Source of the DNA: Lachancea kluyveri NRRL Y-12651
Taxonomy: Eukaryota; Ascomycota; Saccharomycetes; Saccharomycetales; Saccharomycetaceae
DNA length: 64,000 nucleotides
NCBI GenBank assembly: GCA_000149225.2
Contig: CM000693.1
Span: 868,001-932,000, forward strand
Direction of reading: 5' to 3'
Shown here in pieces: positions 32,083-41,624 of this stretch. Every line of letters starts with the position of its first letter. The first letter of the stretch is position 1. A program made the translations under genes and the position numbers. The notes under the pieces were generated by a model. That model was not told where the DNA came from and did not search any database. It saw nothing but the letters and a program-made list of their open reading frames with translations.

Positions 32083-32394
32083 ACTTTGATTCGATTATCA
32101 AACAACTCTTAAATATATGTTCGATGTTGGGGGGTTTTTTTTTTTTCTTTTCTTTCGTTCTTTCTTTTCTCACTTGCAATAAAGATAAAGTATTCTGATA
32201 CATACGAGTAAATATTTCTACTATTTTCACAGATACTATAGGTATTAAGTATTTTGTTTTCCCATCTTTATTTTTAAAATACACTGTTGAGGCTTTTAAC
32301 GTGTCTCGCGCGTAATTCCTTTTTCTCTCTTCTTGTTTACATATCTTCCCAAATTAACACTCCTTTATAAAAGACCAAATAGTTACTTTAAGAC
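32083..32394. other. intergenic, NCP1 to MRX10
   Basis: About 310 bp, NCP1 terminator and MRX10 promoter. There is a pyrimidine tract at 32129-32170 (long T/C run). No gene is seen. Confidence 0.4.
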
Positions 32395-33546
32395 ATGCAA
32401 CTACAAAGATATGTTGCTAGAAAAGCTCTGCTTAGCTTTCGCTGTCTATTCTCATCTTTCCCTAGGCTAGCTGAGAAAAGCCTTAAAGCTGTCGATACAA
32501 ATGTCAAGACTGCCAAATCCCCAAAAGGCACCGACAAACCTGTGAGAAATTTGAGACGTACATTCCTTTCAAAAAAACATAGCATGACAGGTGGTAATAT
32601 TATAAGCTATTCAAATAACTTTGACTCTTTCGAACAAAATTTGGGCTCTTTCTTAAAGATCAAACCATGCACCACGATTACAACAGGTGAATCATACAAC
32701 TTACCTCACGTGATAAGAATACTAAATTCATTGGGTTACAACCCTGTGAGTTTGATTCCCGACGAAATCGTCTCCTTTAAATACCTTCATAATGGGCATC
32801 GCGGCGACATTATGGTGTTGGGCCAAAATGGTTCCGTTGTCTCGTGGGGATTTGACGAGACGTGTCTAACGGAAAATATTCTGCCGTTGATTTCACCTGC
32901 TAGAGTTAATCCGCTAGCTCCAAAGCAATTTGAAAGTGAAGATATGGACTATGTCGAATTGGAGAACAGTATAGAATTGGAACAGCTTAAATCTGTAACG
33001 CATAAAATTGACGATGGTAGTTTTATCGAAGGCGATTTGATCGTAATTAACTCAACAGACTCTGAACAAGGACTGTTGGACAAAGCTGCATTTTCTAGCG
33101 GTATGTCTCGGAGTACCCGACTAGCGGTACTGGAAGGAGCTTTGGAAACACATATAGAAAAGACCAGGGAATTCACAGAATTATTATCTGTCGGCAAGAA
33201 GCTGAATTTGACTGAAAGTGACGTTTTAAAATACACTGGCAGGCTGTTTCTAATGAGAGGTAAACTAAATCTGTACTCAGAACTTATTGAAACTCCAGAC
33301 CTTTATTGGAGTGAACCCCGGCTGGAAAAGATTTACAAACAAATTTCTAAGAATCTGGATATTCATCCAAGGATAACAATCTTAAACACAAAATTGGACT
33401 ATGCAACAGATGAGTCACGCGCCCTGATGGCCGTCTTGAATGAAAAAAAGAGTACAAGGTTGGAGTGGATCATCATCTATCTAATTACTATTGAGGTCTG
33501 CTTCGAGCTATATCACTTTTACGAGAAGTATTATCTAGGAATTTAA
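32395..33546 (+). CDS. MRX10: mitochondrial DUF155 (Rmd1-family) protein Mrx10
   Basis: 383 aa, orthologue of YDR282C (414 aa), associated with mitochondrial expressosome complexes in S. cerevisiae; related to the sporulation proteins Rmd1 and Rmd8. A basic N-terminus (MQLQRYVARKALLSFRC) suggests import. The DUF155 domain runs from about residue 80 to 350, with FKYLHNGHRGDIMVLGQNGSV-like strands and YWSEPRLEKIYKQISKNLDI. One C-terminal membrane helix follows (LEWIIIYLITIEVCFELY). The molecular function is not established. Confidence 0.9.
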   Translation: MQLQRYVARKALLSFRCLFSSFPRLAEKSLKAVDTNVKTAKSPKGTDKPVRNLRRTFLSKKHSMTGGNIISYSNNFDSFEQNLGSFLKIKPCTTITTGESYNLPHVIRILNSLGYNPVSLIPDEIVSFKYLHNGHRGDIMVLGQNGSVVSWGFDETCLTENILPLISPARVNPLAPKQFESEDMDYVELENSIELEQLKSVTHKIDDGSFIEGDLIVINSTDSEQGLLDKAAFSSGMSRSTRLAVLEGALETHIEKTREFTELLSVGKKLNLTESDVLKYTGRLFLMRGKLNLYSELIETPDLYWSEPRLEKIYKQISKNLDIHPRITILNTKLDYATDESRALMAVLNEKKSTRLEWIIIYLITIEVCFELYHFYEKYYLGI

Positions 33547-33643
33547 TAAAGCTCCAAACTTTTCTTTTTAATGAGGTGCACATCTATTTAATTCTTGAAC
33601 ACAGTCTGACGATGCGTGCTAGTCAAGAAATTATGTATAGTTT

Positions 33644-34375
33644 TTATTTGGTCAGCGCATGGGTGATGTCTAAAACAATCTCATCTCGGGTGTTTCTTTC
33701 TACAATCACGTTAGTCAAATCTGAAACAACGTAGTCAGCTCCTGCTTCAAATAAAACATCTTTAGAATATGTTGAAGTGATACCCACGGTGATTGCACCA
33801 ATTTCTTTGCCCGCCTTTATCCCGACCGGAGCATCTTCAAATACTACAATTTCAGGGAATTCCAAGGACCAAATCTTGGAAAGCTGGTCTCTAGCTTTCG
33901 AATAACCCTCGGGATCTGGCTTTCCCTTAACAACGTCGAACGCAGTGATAAACACGTCTGGTTTACCAATGTGTTGCAAAATAGTATCAAACCAGGAAAA
34001 GGCCAGATCGGATGAACCAGAGGTGACAATAGCCCATTTGCGCTTGGAGAAATTGTCAAAAGGCGGATCACTGCATTTATCCAATGATAAAAGCAGTTCA
34101 CTGGCACCAGGTATCAAACCTACTGAATCTAAATAGTCATGTGCAATTGCCAGCTCCAACTTCTTCACGGCTTGGTTGTCGGTATTATCTATAGACGGGA
34201 AGAACTTGGAAAATATCTCAGATGTTCTTGCGCCATGAGAGCATTTGAACAGTTCTTCTGGATCGACACCGTGTTTTTTACACAATTCTTTCCATGCCGA
34301 CTCTGCAGCGATAGTAGTTGATACAATTGTACCATCCAGGTCGAATAGACACAGATTGACTTTGAATTTGGGCAT
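33644..34375 (-). CDS. DOG1: HAD-family 2-deoxyglucose-6-phosphate phosphatase (DOG type)
   Basis: 243 aa, equal in length to Dog1/Dog2 (246 aa). Haloacid-dehalogenase fold: nucleophile motif LCLFDLDGTIVST, motif II serine in AIVTSGSSDLAF, motif III lysine in VVKGKPDPEGYSKA, motif IV FEDAPVGIKAGK. It dephosphorylates sugar phosphates such as 2-deoxyglucose-6-phosphate. S. cerevisiae has a tandem pair (YHR043C/YHR044C); here one copy exists, so the duplication came later. A Mig1-like site lies upstream. It is convergent with MRX10 (97 bp). Confidence 0.95.
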   Translation of the reverse strand: MPKFKVNLCLFDLDGTIVSTTIAAESAWKELCKKHGVDPEELFKCSHGARTSEIFSKFFPSIDNTDNQAVKKLELAIAHDYLDSVGLIPGASELLLSLDKCSDPPFDNFSKRKWAIVTSGSSDLAFSWFDTILQHIGKPDVFITAFDVVKGKPDPEGYSKARDQLSKIWSLEFPEIVVFEDAPVGIKAGKEIGAITVGITSTYSKDVLFEAGADYVVSDLTNVIVERNTRDEIVLDITHALTK

Positions 34376-35021
34376 AGTACTGTTAATTTCGTTGTTCTTT
34401 AACTTAAAATTGGTGTAGAGCCAAGAGAAAGAATCTCGAGACCGAGAATCTGGGGCTACTTAAAGAAAAATCGCGGGGGTCACAATGGTACCTGACGATG
34501 CAGCCAACTGAAGTGAAAATAACCATTGTAAAAAATCGGTTTCTATTTTATGTCTAAGAGTGGCTTCACAAAGCCCCCACCACCCGTAGCGTAATTTTGG
34601 GACTCTAAAGCCAACCTGGAGAGTGCATTATTTTAAGATGTATTTTCCAAGGCTTGAAACTCAGTTAGGAAGCATTTGTAAGCAATGCATTCTCGATATG
34701 CTCGAGGAACAATGGAGAAATCTAATTTCAAACATAGAATAAATTTAAGTTATGGTCTTGTTTTAGTTAAAAATCATTTTCGCTCCTTTATAATTACGCC
34801 TTGTAGATCTAAGTGTTCTTGACGTCTAAATATACAAAGCGATATCCTTTGACGTTTACACATATGCTCTGTTTTCTTTTTTTTTTTTGTGTCATTTTAT
34901 GCACTATTGGTAGAATTTTTTTTTTAAAGTTGTTTAAAGCCAAGAACTACGGTATGCATCTTGGGTTTTAGAAGACGCTAAGTCTTACGAGTAATACTTG
35001 CGTATTGTGGACGCTAGTAAG
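34376..35021. other. divergent intergenic region, DOG / unknown membrane protein
   Basis: About 650 bp. It contains the Mig1-like box, a C-rich block CCCCCACCACCC (34576-34587) that could be a stress or repressor site, and T-rich tracts before the plus-strand gene. No RNA gene is recognised. Confidence 0.45.
34465..34478 (+). promoter_or_regulatory. Mig1-like GC box upstream of DOG
   Basis: An A/T run followed by GCGGGG (AAAAATCGCGGGG) fits the Mig1 form, an AT stretch next to SYGGGG. It is about 90 bp upstream of the DOG start. S. cerevisiae DOG2 is glucose-repressed. The match is by eye. Confidence 0.5.
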
Positions 35022-35630
35022 ATGTCGAATAATTTTCATGAAAAAAACAAATGCGAAGACAGAAACCTTCGAAGTTTTGGAATTTTGTTAGCCTCTTTAC
35101 ACTTTTTTGGTCTTTCGTGCCTTATTTTAGTAATTCTGACCTGCATAATACTGTGCATAACTGCCTATCTTCGAAATAAATACGAAAAAGATGGCATGGG
35201 CAACCAGAAGAATTCTCAACTCAAAAATAGTGGTGAATCTTTAATTAGCTTAACTAGTAATATTTTGGTGGAGGAAAAGGATTTCTATCCCGTTTTGGCA
35301 ATACAGGGAATAAACAGTGGATTTTATCCACAACACTCAAATTCAGATTATTTGGCATATCTCAGCCAGAATAATTCATTCATGATACCAAAAGTCGAGA
35401 AGATGACCAATAAGAGCAACATCATGCACAATGTTAGGTCCGCTCCAGCAGTCATTTTAACCAGCAATAGTACCACAAAGTCTTTTGAGACAGTGCAAGA
35501 ATATCCAAAGGAGGAGCAGGAAAAGTTGGAAAAAACAAAGTATACCATAGAAGAGTTGCTTAAAATAAAACATTCAAAACGACCACAATATTCAATGACA
35601 GTGTACAAATGCTTCCACGAAATGAAATGA
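35022..35630 (+). CDS. unrecognised single-pass membrane protein at the PHM6 locus
   Basis: 202 aa, family not recognised. A long hydrophobic segment near the N-terminus (FGILLASLHFFGLSCLILVILT..., about residues 19-50) is followed by a basic stretch (LRNKYEKDG), so the C-terminal 150 residues probably face the cytosol. The tail is polar, Asn/Ser-rich, with a charged helix (EEQEKLEKTKYTIEELLKIK). It lies where PHM6 (YDR281C) lies relative to RRP45 and MRX10, and in the matching orientation, but Phm6 (104 aa, C-terminal membrane helix) shows no evident similarity. The start is the first ATG. Confidence 0.65.
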   Translation: MSNNFHEKNKCEDRNLRSFGILLASLHFFGLSCLILVILTCIILCITAYLRNKYEKDGMGNQKNSQLKNSGESLISLTSNILVEEKDFYPVLAIQGINSGFYPQHSNSDYLAYLSQNNSFMIPKVEKMTNKSNIMHNVRSAPAVILTSNSTTKSFETVQEYPKEEQEKLEKTKYTIEELLKIKHSKRPQYSMTVYKCFHEMK

Positions 35631-35718
35631 AATGAACGTACTTTCGTGCATTTTGCCCTCTTTCCTTTGCCATTATGACAGGAAAGAAAAGACCCTATTA
35701 TACAGTTTTAAAAATGAT

Positions 35719-36636
35719 CTATACTTCGCGAGCGTTTTCGGAACTTAGCATAGTTGCATATTTGTTCCTTATCTTTGAATCTTCCTTTAAGACATTTTGA
35801 ATTTGATCCGTTATCTTTTCAGTAATCTGATAAGCTTTACGGCAACAGTCCATCAAGCTGAGAGCATCCATGGGTAGACCACCTGCTTTTGAAACTTGAA
35901 CCACCTCTCTATTTTTGTTTAATGTAACAGTCAAAACACCATCTCTCAACAGCTCTTCTTTTAAAGTAGCGTCTATAATTGCTATTTCGTTGTTGGAGTC
36001 CCCCTTTATGTTTTCCTCAGTGTCATCTGGGTTGAAGAATGAGAATGTAACACAAATTGGGACATGCAAAACACCTAACGCAACGGGCTCTCTCTCATCT
36101 ACTGGATGGATGGTAACTTGTTCACCAACTACTGTTACGTCTGGCTTTTTGAAGTGCAATAACCCGGCCATGACCGCGATACAACTGGCATCGATGAAAC
36201 CACCGTCACAGTTCAAAAAGTGCACATCTGCTCTAACGGCCCAACACTTGCTACCAGCAACAATACACAGGCCTTCAACGTCCAAAGCTCCCGACCTTCT
36301 AACAGCTTTTTCAATGATTCTCGAACACAAAATTTCATCTTCACCTGTGTTGTTACCATTCTCAAATTGGGGGCCAGCCATGGGAGAAATTTCAGTTGAT
36401 ATTAAAAATAAGCCCTCAAAGGGTCTATCTTCGTAAGGCTGGGAGATTTCACAACTTATACGACAATGAACTTTTGTCTTTCCCATAGTAACAGTGACAT
36501 CTCCGTATTCCTTACCAAGTTGAATATCAACGTCGCGAAATTGGTCAAACGAGCGACCATCCAGACGTTTGATTTGCCTGAAGGCCTCCAGGATAAATTT
36601 TGATTCCGAAGTGGATATCTCTATGCTTTTAGCCAT
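35719..36636 (-). CDS. RRP45: exosome core subunit Rrp45
   Basis: Orthologue of YDR280W (305 aa); 305 aa here. It is an RNase PH-like ring subunit of the nuclear and cytoplasmic RNA exosome, for 3' processing and decay of rRNA and other RNAs. Recognisable blocks are FRQIKRLDGRSFDQFRDVDI, ALDVEGLCIVAGSKCWAVR, LNCDGGFIDASCIAVMAGL and SKAGGLPMDALSLMDCCRKA. As in other eukaryotic ring subunits, phosphorolytic residues are not expected to be active. It is convergent with the unknown membrane-protein gene (88 bp). Confidence 0.96.
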   Translation of the reverse strand: MAKSIEISTSESKFILEAFRQIKRLDGRSFDQFRDVDIQLGKEYGDVTVTMGKTKVHCRISCEISQPYEDRPFEGLFLISTEISPMAGPQFENGNNTGEDEILCSRIIEKAVRRSGALDVEGLCIVAGSKCWAVRADVHFLNCDGGFIDASCIAVMAGLLHFKKPDVTVVGEQVTIHPVDEREPVALGVLHVPICVTFSFFNPDDTEENIKGDSNNEIAIIDATLKEELLRDGVLTVTLNKNREVVQVSKAGGLPMDALSLMDCCRKAYQITEKITDQIQNVLKEDSKIRNKYATMLSSENAREV

Positions 36637-36716
36637 TGGGAATCCGGTGTTTGATGTAGTATTGAATTAATTAAAAAGTAAAAATCTTTAGTATAAATGT
36701 CTACTACTCGAAGGAT

Positions 36717-36744
36717 GCTCATCTCAAATTTTTTTTTTTTTCAG
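36717..36744 (-). promoter_or_regulatory. PAC-half plus RRPE-like tract upstream of RRP45
   Basis: GCTCATCTC (minus GAGATGAGC, the second half of PAC) directly abuts AAATT-T(n)-CAG (minus CTGAAAA...AATTT, RRPE-like). It is 80-110 bp upstream of the RRP45 start. These are elements of the ribosome-biogenesis regulon. Confidence 0.45.
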
Positions 36745-36906
36745 ATTTCCATCATCGCTATACACGTAAGCTACCCGGATATTCTAAATCATCGAAGATA
36801 CAAGCATCTCTACGTGAATTAGAAGGTCTAAAAGTAACGGATTAAGTCACCAATCGAATGATGTTTGATATTATACAAAGGTTATGACAAGTTACTTTAC
36901 TCTACT

Positions 36907-37938
36907 TTATTTTTTTTTCTTAAAAAATCCGTCGATTGCACCTTTGCCTACAGTAATCTTTTTCACCTTGGCTATTCTCTTAGAAATAACAACCTTTTTA
37001 ACACCAAGTTTCTTGGTCTCACTGTTTCCAAGACCGGTTTTGACCGCAGCTTGAAGCAGTATCTCTTTCTCTTTTTCTTCTTGTAAGGTCGTCTCGATGT
37101 ATTCGGTGTATTTCGTGAAGGCCCCAGCAATATCAAGGATGTCATTCTTGGAAGTTATTAAAGCACGATAGACTAACTGCGGAATTAACGAGACCAGCAA
37201 ATTGCATGAATATACTATCTTTGCATATGAAGTTATGTCTGCAGGCATGTTTTTCTCCATTGGCAAAGTTTGTGGGAAATTATCAACAATCTTAGATACT
37301 TTACGCATTAGCCACTCAACAACCTTTTCTATGGTGATTTTATGATATGTGTCACCAGCTTCTTCTATACTGTCACTGATTTCTGTTAGAGCGGATTCCA
37401 ATGCTTCCACTGAGACATGCGACCATTGCTGGTCGTGTTTATCGATCAACAAGTCTTGAAAGTCTCTTACGGTTAGGAATCTGTTATCATGTTCGACAGA
37501 ATTGCCGGTGTATTTGTTCAGGTAATCGGATTCACTCTGAGTAATATTCTCTGAGTAATAGGCACCGCATAGACTAAAGCATAGGTCGTATTTGGTGGAA
37601 TAGTGGAAGTCACCAGACTCCAAGATGTATCCATCCATTCTATCGCTTTTATTAGTCAAAAAAGTTGACTTTAAAGGATTTTGCTCATTGGTATAGTGGT
37701 ACTTTTCTGTAGATAAATCTTTGGCCTGGTTATACTGGGATCCCTTGCTGAAAGTATGTGTATTTAAGCGGTAGCATTTGCCGTTGTGGTGGAAGATAAT
37801 GATTGGTTCTTTGGAAAGATTGTTCGAAGGGTGGGGCAATTTTATTAGCTTTAAATCCGAGTCTATAGTGCTTGGCAATACTAAAACTCGTCTTTCTTTA
37901 TTAATCCCGCTGGTACTCATTTTTTTATTGTTCTTCAT
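36907..37938 (-). CDS. RNH202: RNase H2 subunit B
   Basis: Orthologue of YDR279W (350 aa); 343 aa here. It is a non-catalytic subunit of RNase H2, which removes ribonucleotides from DNA and RNA in hybrids. The N-terminal triple-barrel part starts RRVLVLPSTIDSDLKLIKLPHP. A C-terminal helical part follows, and the last residues GAIDGFFKKKK form a PCNA-interacting-like peptide (I-x-x-F-F). Two start codons are possible: 37938 (MKNNKK) and 37920 (MSTSGINKERR); the second gives a length and N-terminus nearer the family. It sits in the same orientation as RRP45, as in S. cerevisiae. Confidence 0.92.
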   Translation of the reverse strand: MKNNKKMSTSGINKERRVLVLPSTIDSDLKLIKLPHPSNNLSKEPIIIFHHNGKCYRLNTHTFSKGSQYNQAKDLSTEKYHYTNEQNPLKSTFLTNKSDRMDGYILESGDFHYSTKYDLCFSLCGAYYSENITQSESDYLNKYTGNSVEHDNRFLTVRDFQDLLIDKHDQQWSHVSVEALESALTEISDSIEEAGDTYHKITIEKVVEWLMRKVSKIVDNFPQTLPMEKNMPADITSYAKIVYSCNLLVSLIPQLVYRALITSKNDILDIAGAFTKYTEYIETTLQEEKEKEILLQAAVKTGLGNSETKKLGVKKVVISKRIAKVKKITVGKGAIDGFFKKKK

Positions 37939-38243
37939 GGGGCTGTTAGTAGTTGTTTCCGAGATACATTTCTCAATTGTTTACGCGTTTTTTCAGCCAG
38001 GTAGTGGGTCTGATAATTGTCAATTTCAAGGCTGGATCAACTTATAGCTAATGTGCTATATTCTTATGCAAATCTGAATCTATTTTGCGTGATACGTTTA
38101 CAAGTCTTGTGATATACTTATTGCTCTCCGGTTACTTGTTTCTATTTTTTATGGGCTATTCCCTCGTATAACATCTTTCGGAATGAGTTTGTGCAATTCT
38201 ACAAACCACTTTGAAATTCAAAGCAAGAAGCAAACTCGTCCAT

Positions 38244-39941
38244 ATGATAGAGTATACTCACCTTTTTAAGATAATTGCAACCGCTGCAGTGGTTTTGGTT
38301 GCAGGGGTGTGGATTTTAAACAGTTTTTTTATCGATCCGAAGAGAGATTTGCATCCTGTGGCTCTAAATCAACAGTCAAATGCCGCCGTGGTTCGTAAAG
38401 AGCATGAGACAGCTGTATATAGGAACATAGTAGTTCCTCCAGGCTTTCCCTTAACCACTGGGATGGGATTGAGTCTTGGCTACAAGGTGAGAAATGGCAA
38501 CTTCGGCGACGTGTGGTCCGCGTCGATGGCTCAGTCAAAGGATAACTATTTGGAATTTGCAGGCGAGAAGCACTCTTTGCCCAAAATCAACGGATTGGCT
38601 AAGACTCTTTTGAGCAACTTATTAAAGACTTTTATTTCTGGTAGTGGTGAATCATTGCGTGTCGGGATAGTAAGTCCAGTCTATACGTTGCCCGGGTTTG
38701 TATTCTCACTCGCAACCCTCATGGGTACTTTGAGAGGCGGTGATTGCGTCCCACATTTTCTTTCTTCTGTTCCTCGTCAAAATCTAGATATTGATATTTT
38801 AGTGGTTGATACATGGAATGATATCCTAATGTTAAATGGCAGCCAGGACTGGTACAAGCTAATTATTGTATGTGATAGCGAAAAACCTCAGTCCGTTAGC
38901 TTTTCTAATGTTGTTTCATGGTCAAGTTACATTGAAGATGCAAAGGACGATTTCAAGTTCGATTATGAACCACCAAAGGATAATAGTGATGATAATGCAA
39001 TTATGTCATACAACACTAATCCATGGAACCAAACCACCAGCTTTACTCATATGTGTTTGGTGAGTAGCCTTGCAGCCTTTATCAAAAGTTTTCCGTTGGA
39101 CACAGAACTGAGTGAAAAGGATCATTTGACGTTTATTGTAGATGAATCCGAAAGAAGTGTCTATTCTATTCAAATCTGGCCCAAGCTGTTGGCAGTGTTG
39201 TTACACGGCGGTTCCGTCTCGTTTACTGAGAGAACGGAATTGAAAACTTGGAAACAGTTCAGTAAAAATACTACGTTATTGTCTGTTAAAGGTAGGTCCT
39301 CATTTTTGGAATCTATACTCAACGAATCCACTTCTCAATCCCTATTTAACAGGCTAAAAACTGCATGGGCTATGAACCTATTCAGTGAAGGTGTATTTAC
39401 CCGTGTCGGTGAATTTAGTGAAAATTGTAACAACCTGAGATGTGTCTACCTCATGAATGAGATTAAAGATGTTGAGCAGGTTTCGTCGTTTCCCAGTGAA
39501 GTCCCCCAGTTAAAACGTGGCAGAGCCCAGAGTGTATTGAAAAGTACCCAGCTTAATTTATTGAGAACGCTCCTTGGATCTCGTGTGGTAAGTGAGCTTT
39601 ACAGTCCATATACTTTAGTTGGACCTATTGCAAGTACAAATTACTACGATTACAGGATCTTTCCTCCTCAAGTGGATGCCACTTTCGCATGTTTTGGCCC
39701 AATTTCTACCTCGCTGGAGGCTAAGTTGGTTGATACTGAAAGTAATCCAGAATTGTCAGTTGACAAAAGACAAGGCATGTTGTGCGTTCGCGGATTCACA
39801 ATCGGTAAACCTGTGGAGAAGGAACGATTAGAAAAGGCTTTGAAACTTGTAGAGAAATTTGACGGCGGAGAAGGCTGGATGCCTTTACTCGGAGTTTTTG
39901 GTATTTGGGGCCAAGATGGCTGTTTCTACGAATATAAGTAG
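38244..39941 (+). CDS. YHR045W orthologue, ER membrane protein with degenerate AMP-binding-like fold
   Basis: 565 aa (S. cerevisiae YHR045W: 560 aa; function unknown, ER-located). A membrane helix lies near the N-terminus (KIIATAAVVLVAGVWILNSFF, about residues 9-29). The rest resembles the acyl-adenylate synthetase fold (VGIVSPVYTLPGFVFSLATL; SELYSPYTLVGPIAST near the family's Y-G-x-T-E region; late GMLCVRGFTIGKP), but the signature ATP-binding loop and catalytic lysine region are not evident. It is probably a non-catalytic relative; that is inference. The frame is open upstream without an ATG, so 38244 was used. It is convergent with INM1. Confidence 0.85.
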   Translation: MIEYTHLFKIIATAAVVLVAGVWILNSFFIDPKRDLHPVALNQQSNAAVVRKEHETAVYRNIVVPPGFPLTTGMGLSLGYKVRNGNFGDVWSASMAQSKDNYLEFAGEKHSLPKINGLAKTLLSNLLKTFISGSGESLRVGIVSPVYTLPGFVFSLATLMGTLRGGDCVPHFLSSVPRQNLDIDILVVDTWNDILMLNGSQDWYKLIIVCDSEKPQSVSFSNVVSWSSYIEDAKDDFKFDYEPPKDNSDDNAIMSYNTNPWNQTTSFTHMCLVSSLAAFIKSFPLDTELSEKDHLTFIVDESERSVYSIQIWPKLLAVLLHGGSVSFTERTELKTWKQFSKNTTLLSVKGRSSFLESILNESTSQSLFNRLKTAWAMNLFSEGVFTRVGEFSENCNNLRCVYLMNEIKDVEQVSSFPSEVPQLKRGRAQSVLKSTQLNLLRTLLGSRVVSELYSPYTLVGPIASTNYYDYRIFPPQVDATFACFGPISTSLEAKLVDTESNPELSVDKRQGMLCVRGFTIGKPVEKERLEKALKLVEKFDGGEGWMPLLGVFGIWGQDGCFYEYK

Positions 39942-40021
39942 AACTAATGTATCAATCCTTTTTCTATGACCAACATATACACGCATACACACGCACGTAT
40001 ACATATATATATGTACACTTC

Positions 40022-40921
40022 TTACTCATATTTAAGCTCTCCCTGCACACAGTTCCAAAACTCCTCGATATACTTGCGCTGTTCCCCGTCATTACTACTG
40101 TACCTGACGGCCAAGTAGCTTCTGTTATCAACGCCAACCTTCCACTCGCCTTTATTTCCACCAACGATGCAACCACCGGTCTCCTTCAGAATGCACCAAC
40201 CAGCGCATACATCCCAGGAATAGCAGCCACCGTCCCAGTAACTGTCCAAGTAGCCCAAGCATATATAAGCCAAAGTCATAGCGCTCGATCCCAAGTTTCT
40301 AAATCCATGGATGAACCCACCATCACAGGACAACAAGTTTTCATAAGTATCCATTTTGGTTCTAAAATTAGCACCCTCACGCGCAGATCCTGGTTGGAGG
40401 GCCACAATTGACTTATTCAAAGTTAACGGACCCATCTCATCAAACTTGGACTTATAATCAAATTCTTCGTTATTAACTCTCACACCAAAACTCTTCGAAG
40501 CGGAAATAAGTAAGTTTGAATGGGGGTTATAAATGACGCCCACAACAGGTTCTTTCTTGACAGTGAGACCAAGAGAGGTGCAGCTGAATGGGAAGTCATG
40601 AACGAAATTTGTGGTGCCATCGATGGGATCTACGATGAAAGTAGGCTCATCCGTAATTTTAGTGACACCCTTTACGTAGCTTTCCTCACCGATAAATTCG
40701 AACTGAGGGAAATGTGTTTTTAGCTCTTGCCAGATAATTTTCTCCACTTGTTTGTCTATAGCAGTGACAATATCGACTGCCCGAGTCCCGGTTTTCAAAT
40801 CGTAGTCACCATGTTGCGTGCCAGATTTTGCTTTGATCAAGGGACCAACCTTGTTAACTGCCAAATCACAAAGAAATTTTTCTATCGACAATAAGTCTAT
40901 CTGATCGTAGGACACTGTCAT
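40022..40921 (-). CDS. INM1: inositol monophosphatase Inm1
   Basis: 299 aa, very close to S. cerevisiae Inm1 (YHR046C, 295 aa), for instance SIEKFLCDLAVNKVGP, TGTRAVDIVTAIDKQVEKI and FRNLGSSAMTLAYI. Metal and substrate motifs: GEESY, DPIDGTTNFVHDFPFSC, YWDGGCYSWDVCAGWC. It hydrolyses inositol monophosphate for inositol recycling. Neighbours (YHR045W orthologue, AAP1) are those of S. cerevisiae INM1. It is clearly a different paralogue from the gene at 27468-28346. Confidence 0.96.
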   Translation of the reverse strand: MTVSYDQIDLLSIEKFLCDLAVNKVGPLIKAKSGTQHGDYDLKTGTRAVDIVTAIDKQVEKIIWQELKTHFPQFEFIGEESYVKGVTKITDEPTFIVDPIDGTTNFVHDFPFSCTSLGLTVKKEPVVGVIYNPHSNLLISASKSFGVRVNNEEFDYKSKFDEMGPLTLNKSIVALQPGSAREGANFRTKMDTYENLLSCDGGFIHGFRNLGSSAMTLAYICLGYLDSYWDGGCYSWDVCAGWCILKETGGCIVGGNKGEWKVGVDNRSYLAVRYSSNDGEQRKYIEEFWNCVQGELKYE

Positions 40922-41624
40922 TTTTAGCTGCTCTATAACTTGTTATACAAGTTCGATCCAGTCAGGTGATAGTTGCCTTATTTTTTATCAAGTTTTTCCA
41001 TTAAATAGAAAATGGTAAATTTGACATCATGCGTCTGACTCGCGTTTTGTACGGTAGTCGGATTAGTGATGAAGCTTTATCAGCGCAAGAATAATACTGG
41101 AAAAGCAAACTCTAGAAGTTTCAGAAATTATGTTTGGCTATAGATACATTCCGGTTAAACATATGATATAACCGTAGTAGATTATCTGGATATTTGAAAC
41201 ATTTGGATTAATTAAAATGCTCTCATTAAACACATGCACTTAAAAGACACCAATCAAAAAAAAAAAAAAAAAAAAACTGGTACCCATCCTGAAGACGCAC
41301 ATGAGGAGATGGACACACCGATACTCTCATTCGACAGCTTATACTGGAATACTGCCATTATTTTACCCTTAAGATCAGCCTTACTTTTTGCTTCTCTTTT
41401 TTTTTTCTTTTTGGGAAGAATCGTTAGAGTTCGGTAAAGGGCTTTTATAGGTCGTGATAATTATATTTATGCAATTCCCGAAATATGCTCGTTTCTGAGA
41501 GGTATGTCTTTGGGATCCTGGTTTAACGAAGTAGGGTACACTTCATTTAATAGCTGGTGGACTCTTTTTTTTTTTCCTACATAAGTATATTATTTAGGTG
41601 GGCTCTCCCAAAAGCATAGCTGTA
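40922..41624. other. intergenic, INM1 promoter / AAP1 3' region
   Basis: About 700 bp. It holds a run of 21 A residues (41256-41276) and several T tracts. A 67-codon plus-strand frame running from the A run has low-complexity content and is not believed. No RNA gene is seen. Confidence 0.45.

Noticed and set aside
41234-41437. 67-codon plus-strand frame after the A21 run
   Set aside because: Its start is a lysine run made by poly-A and the rest has no protein character.
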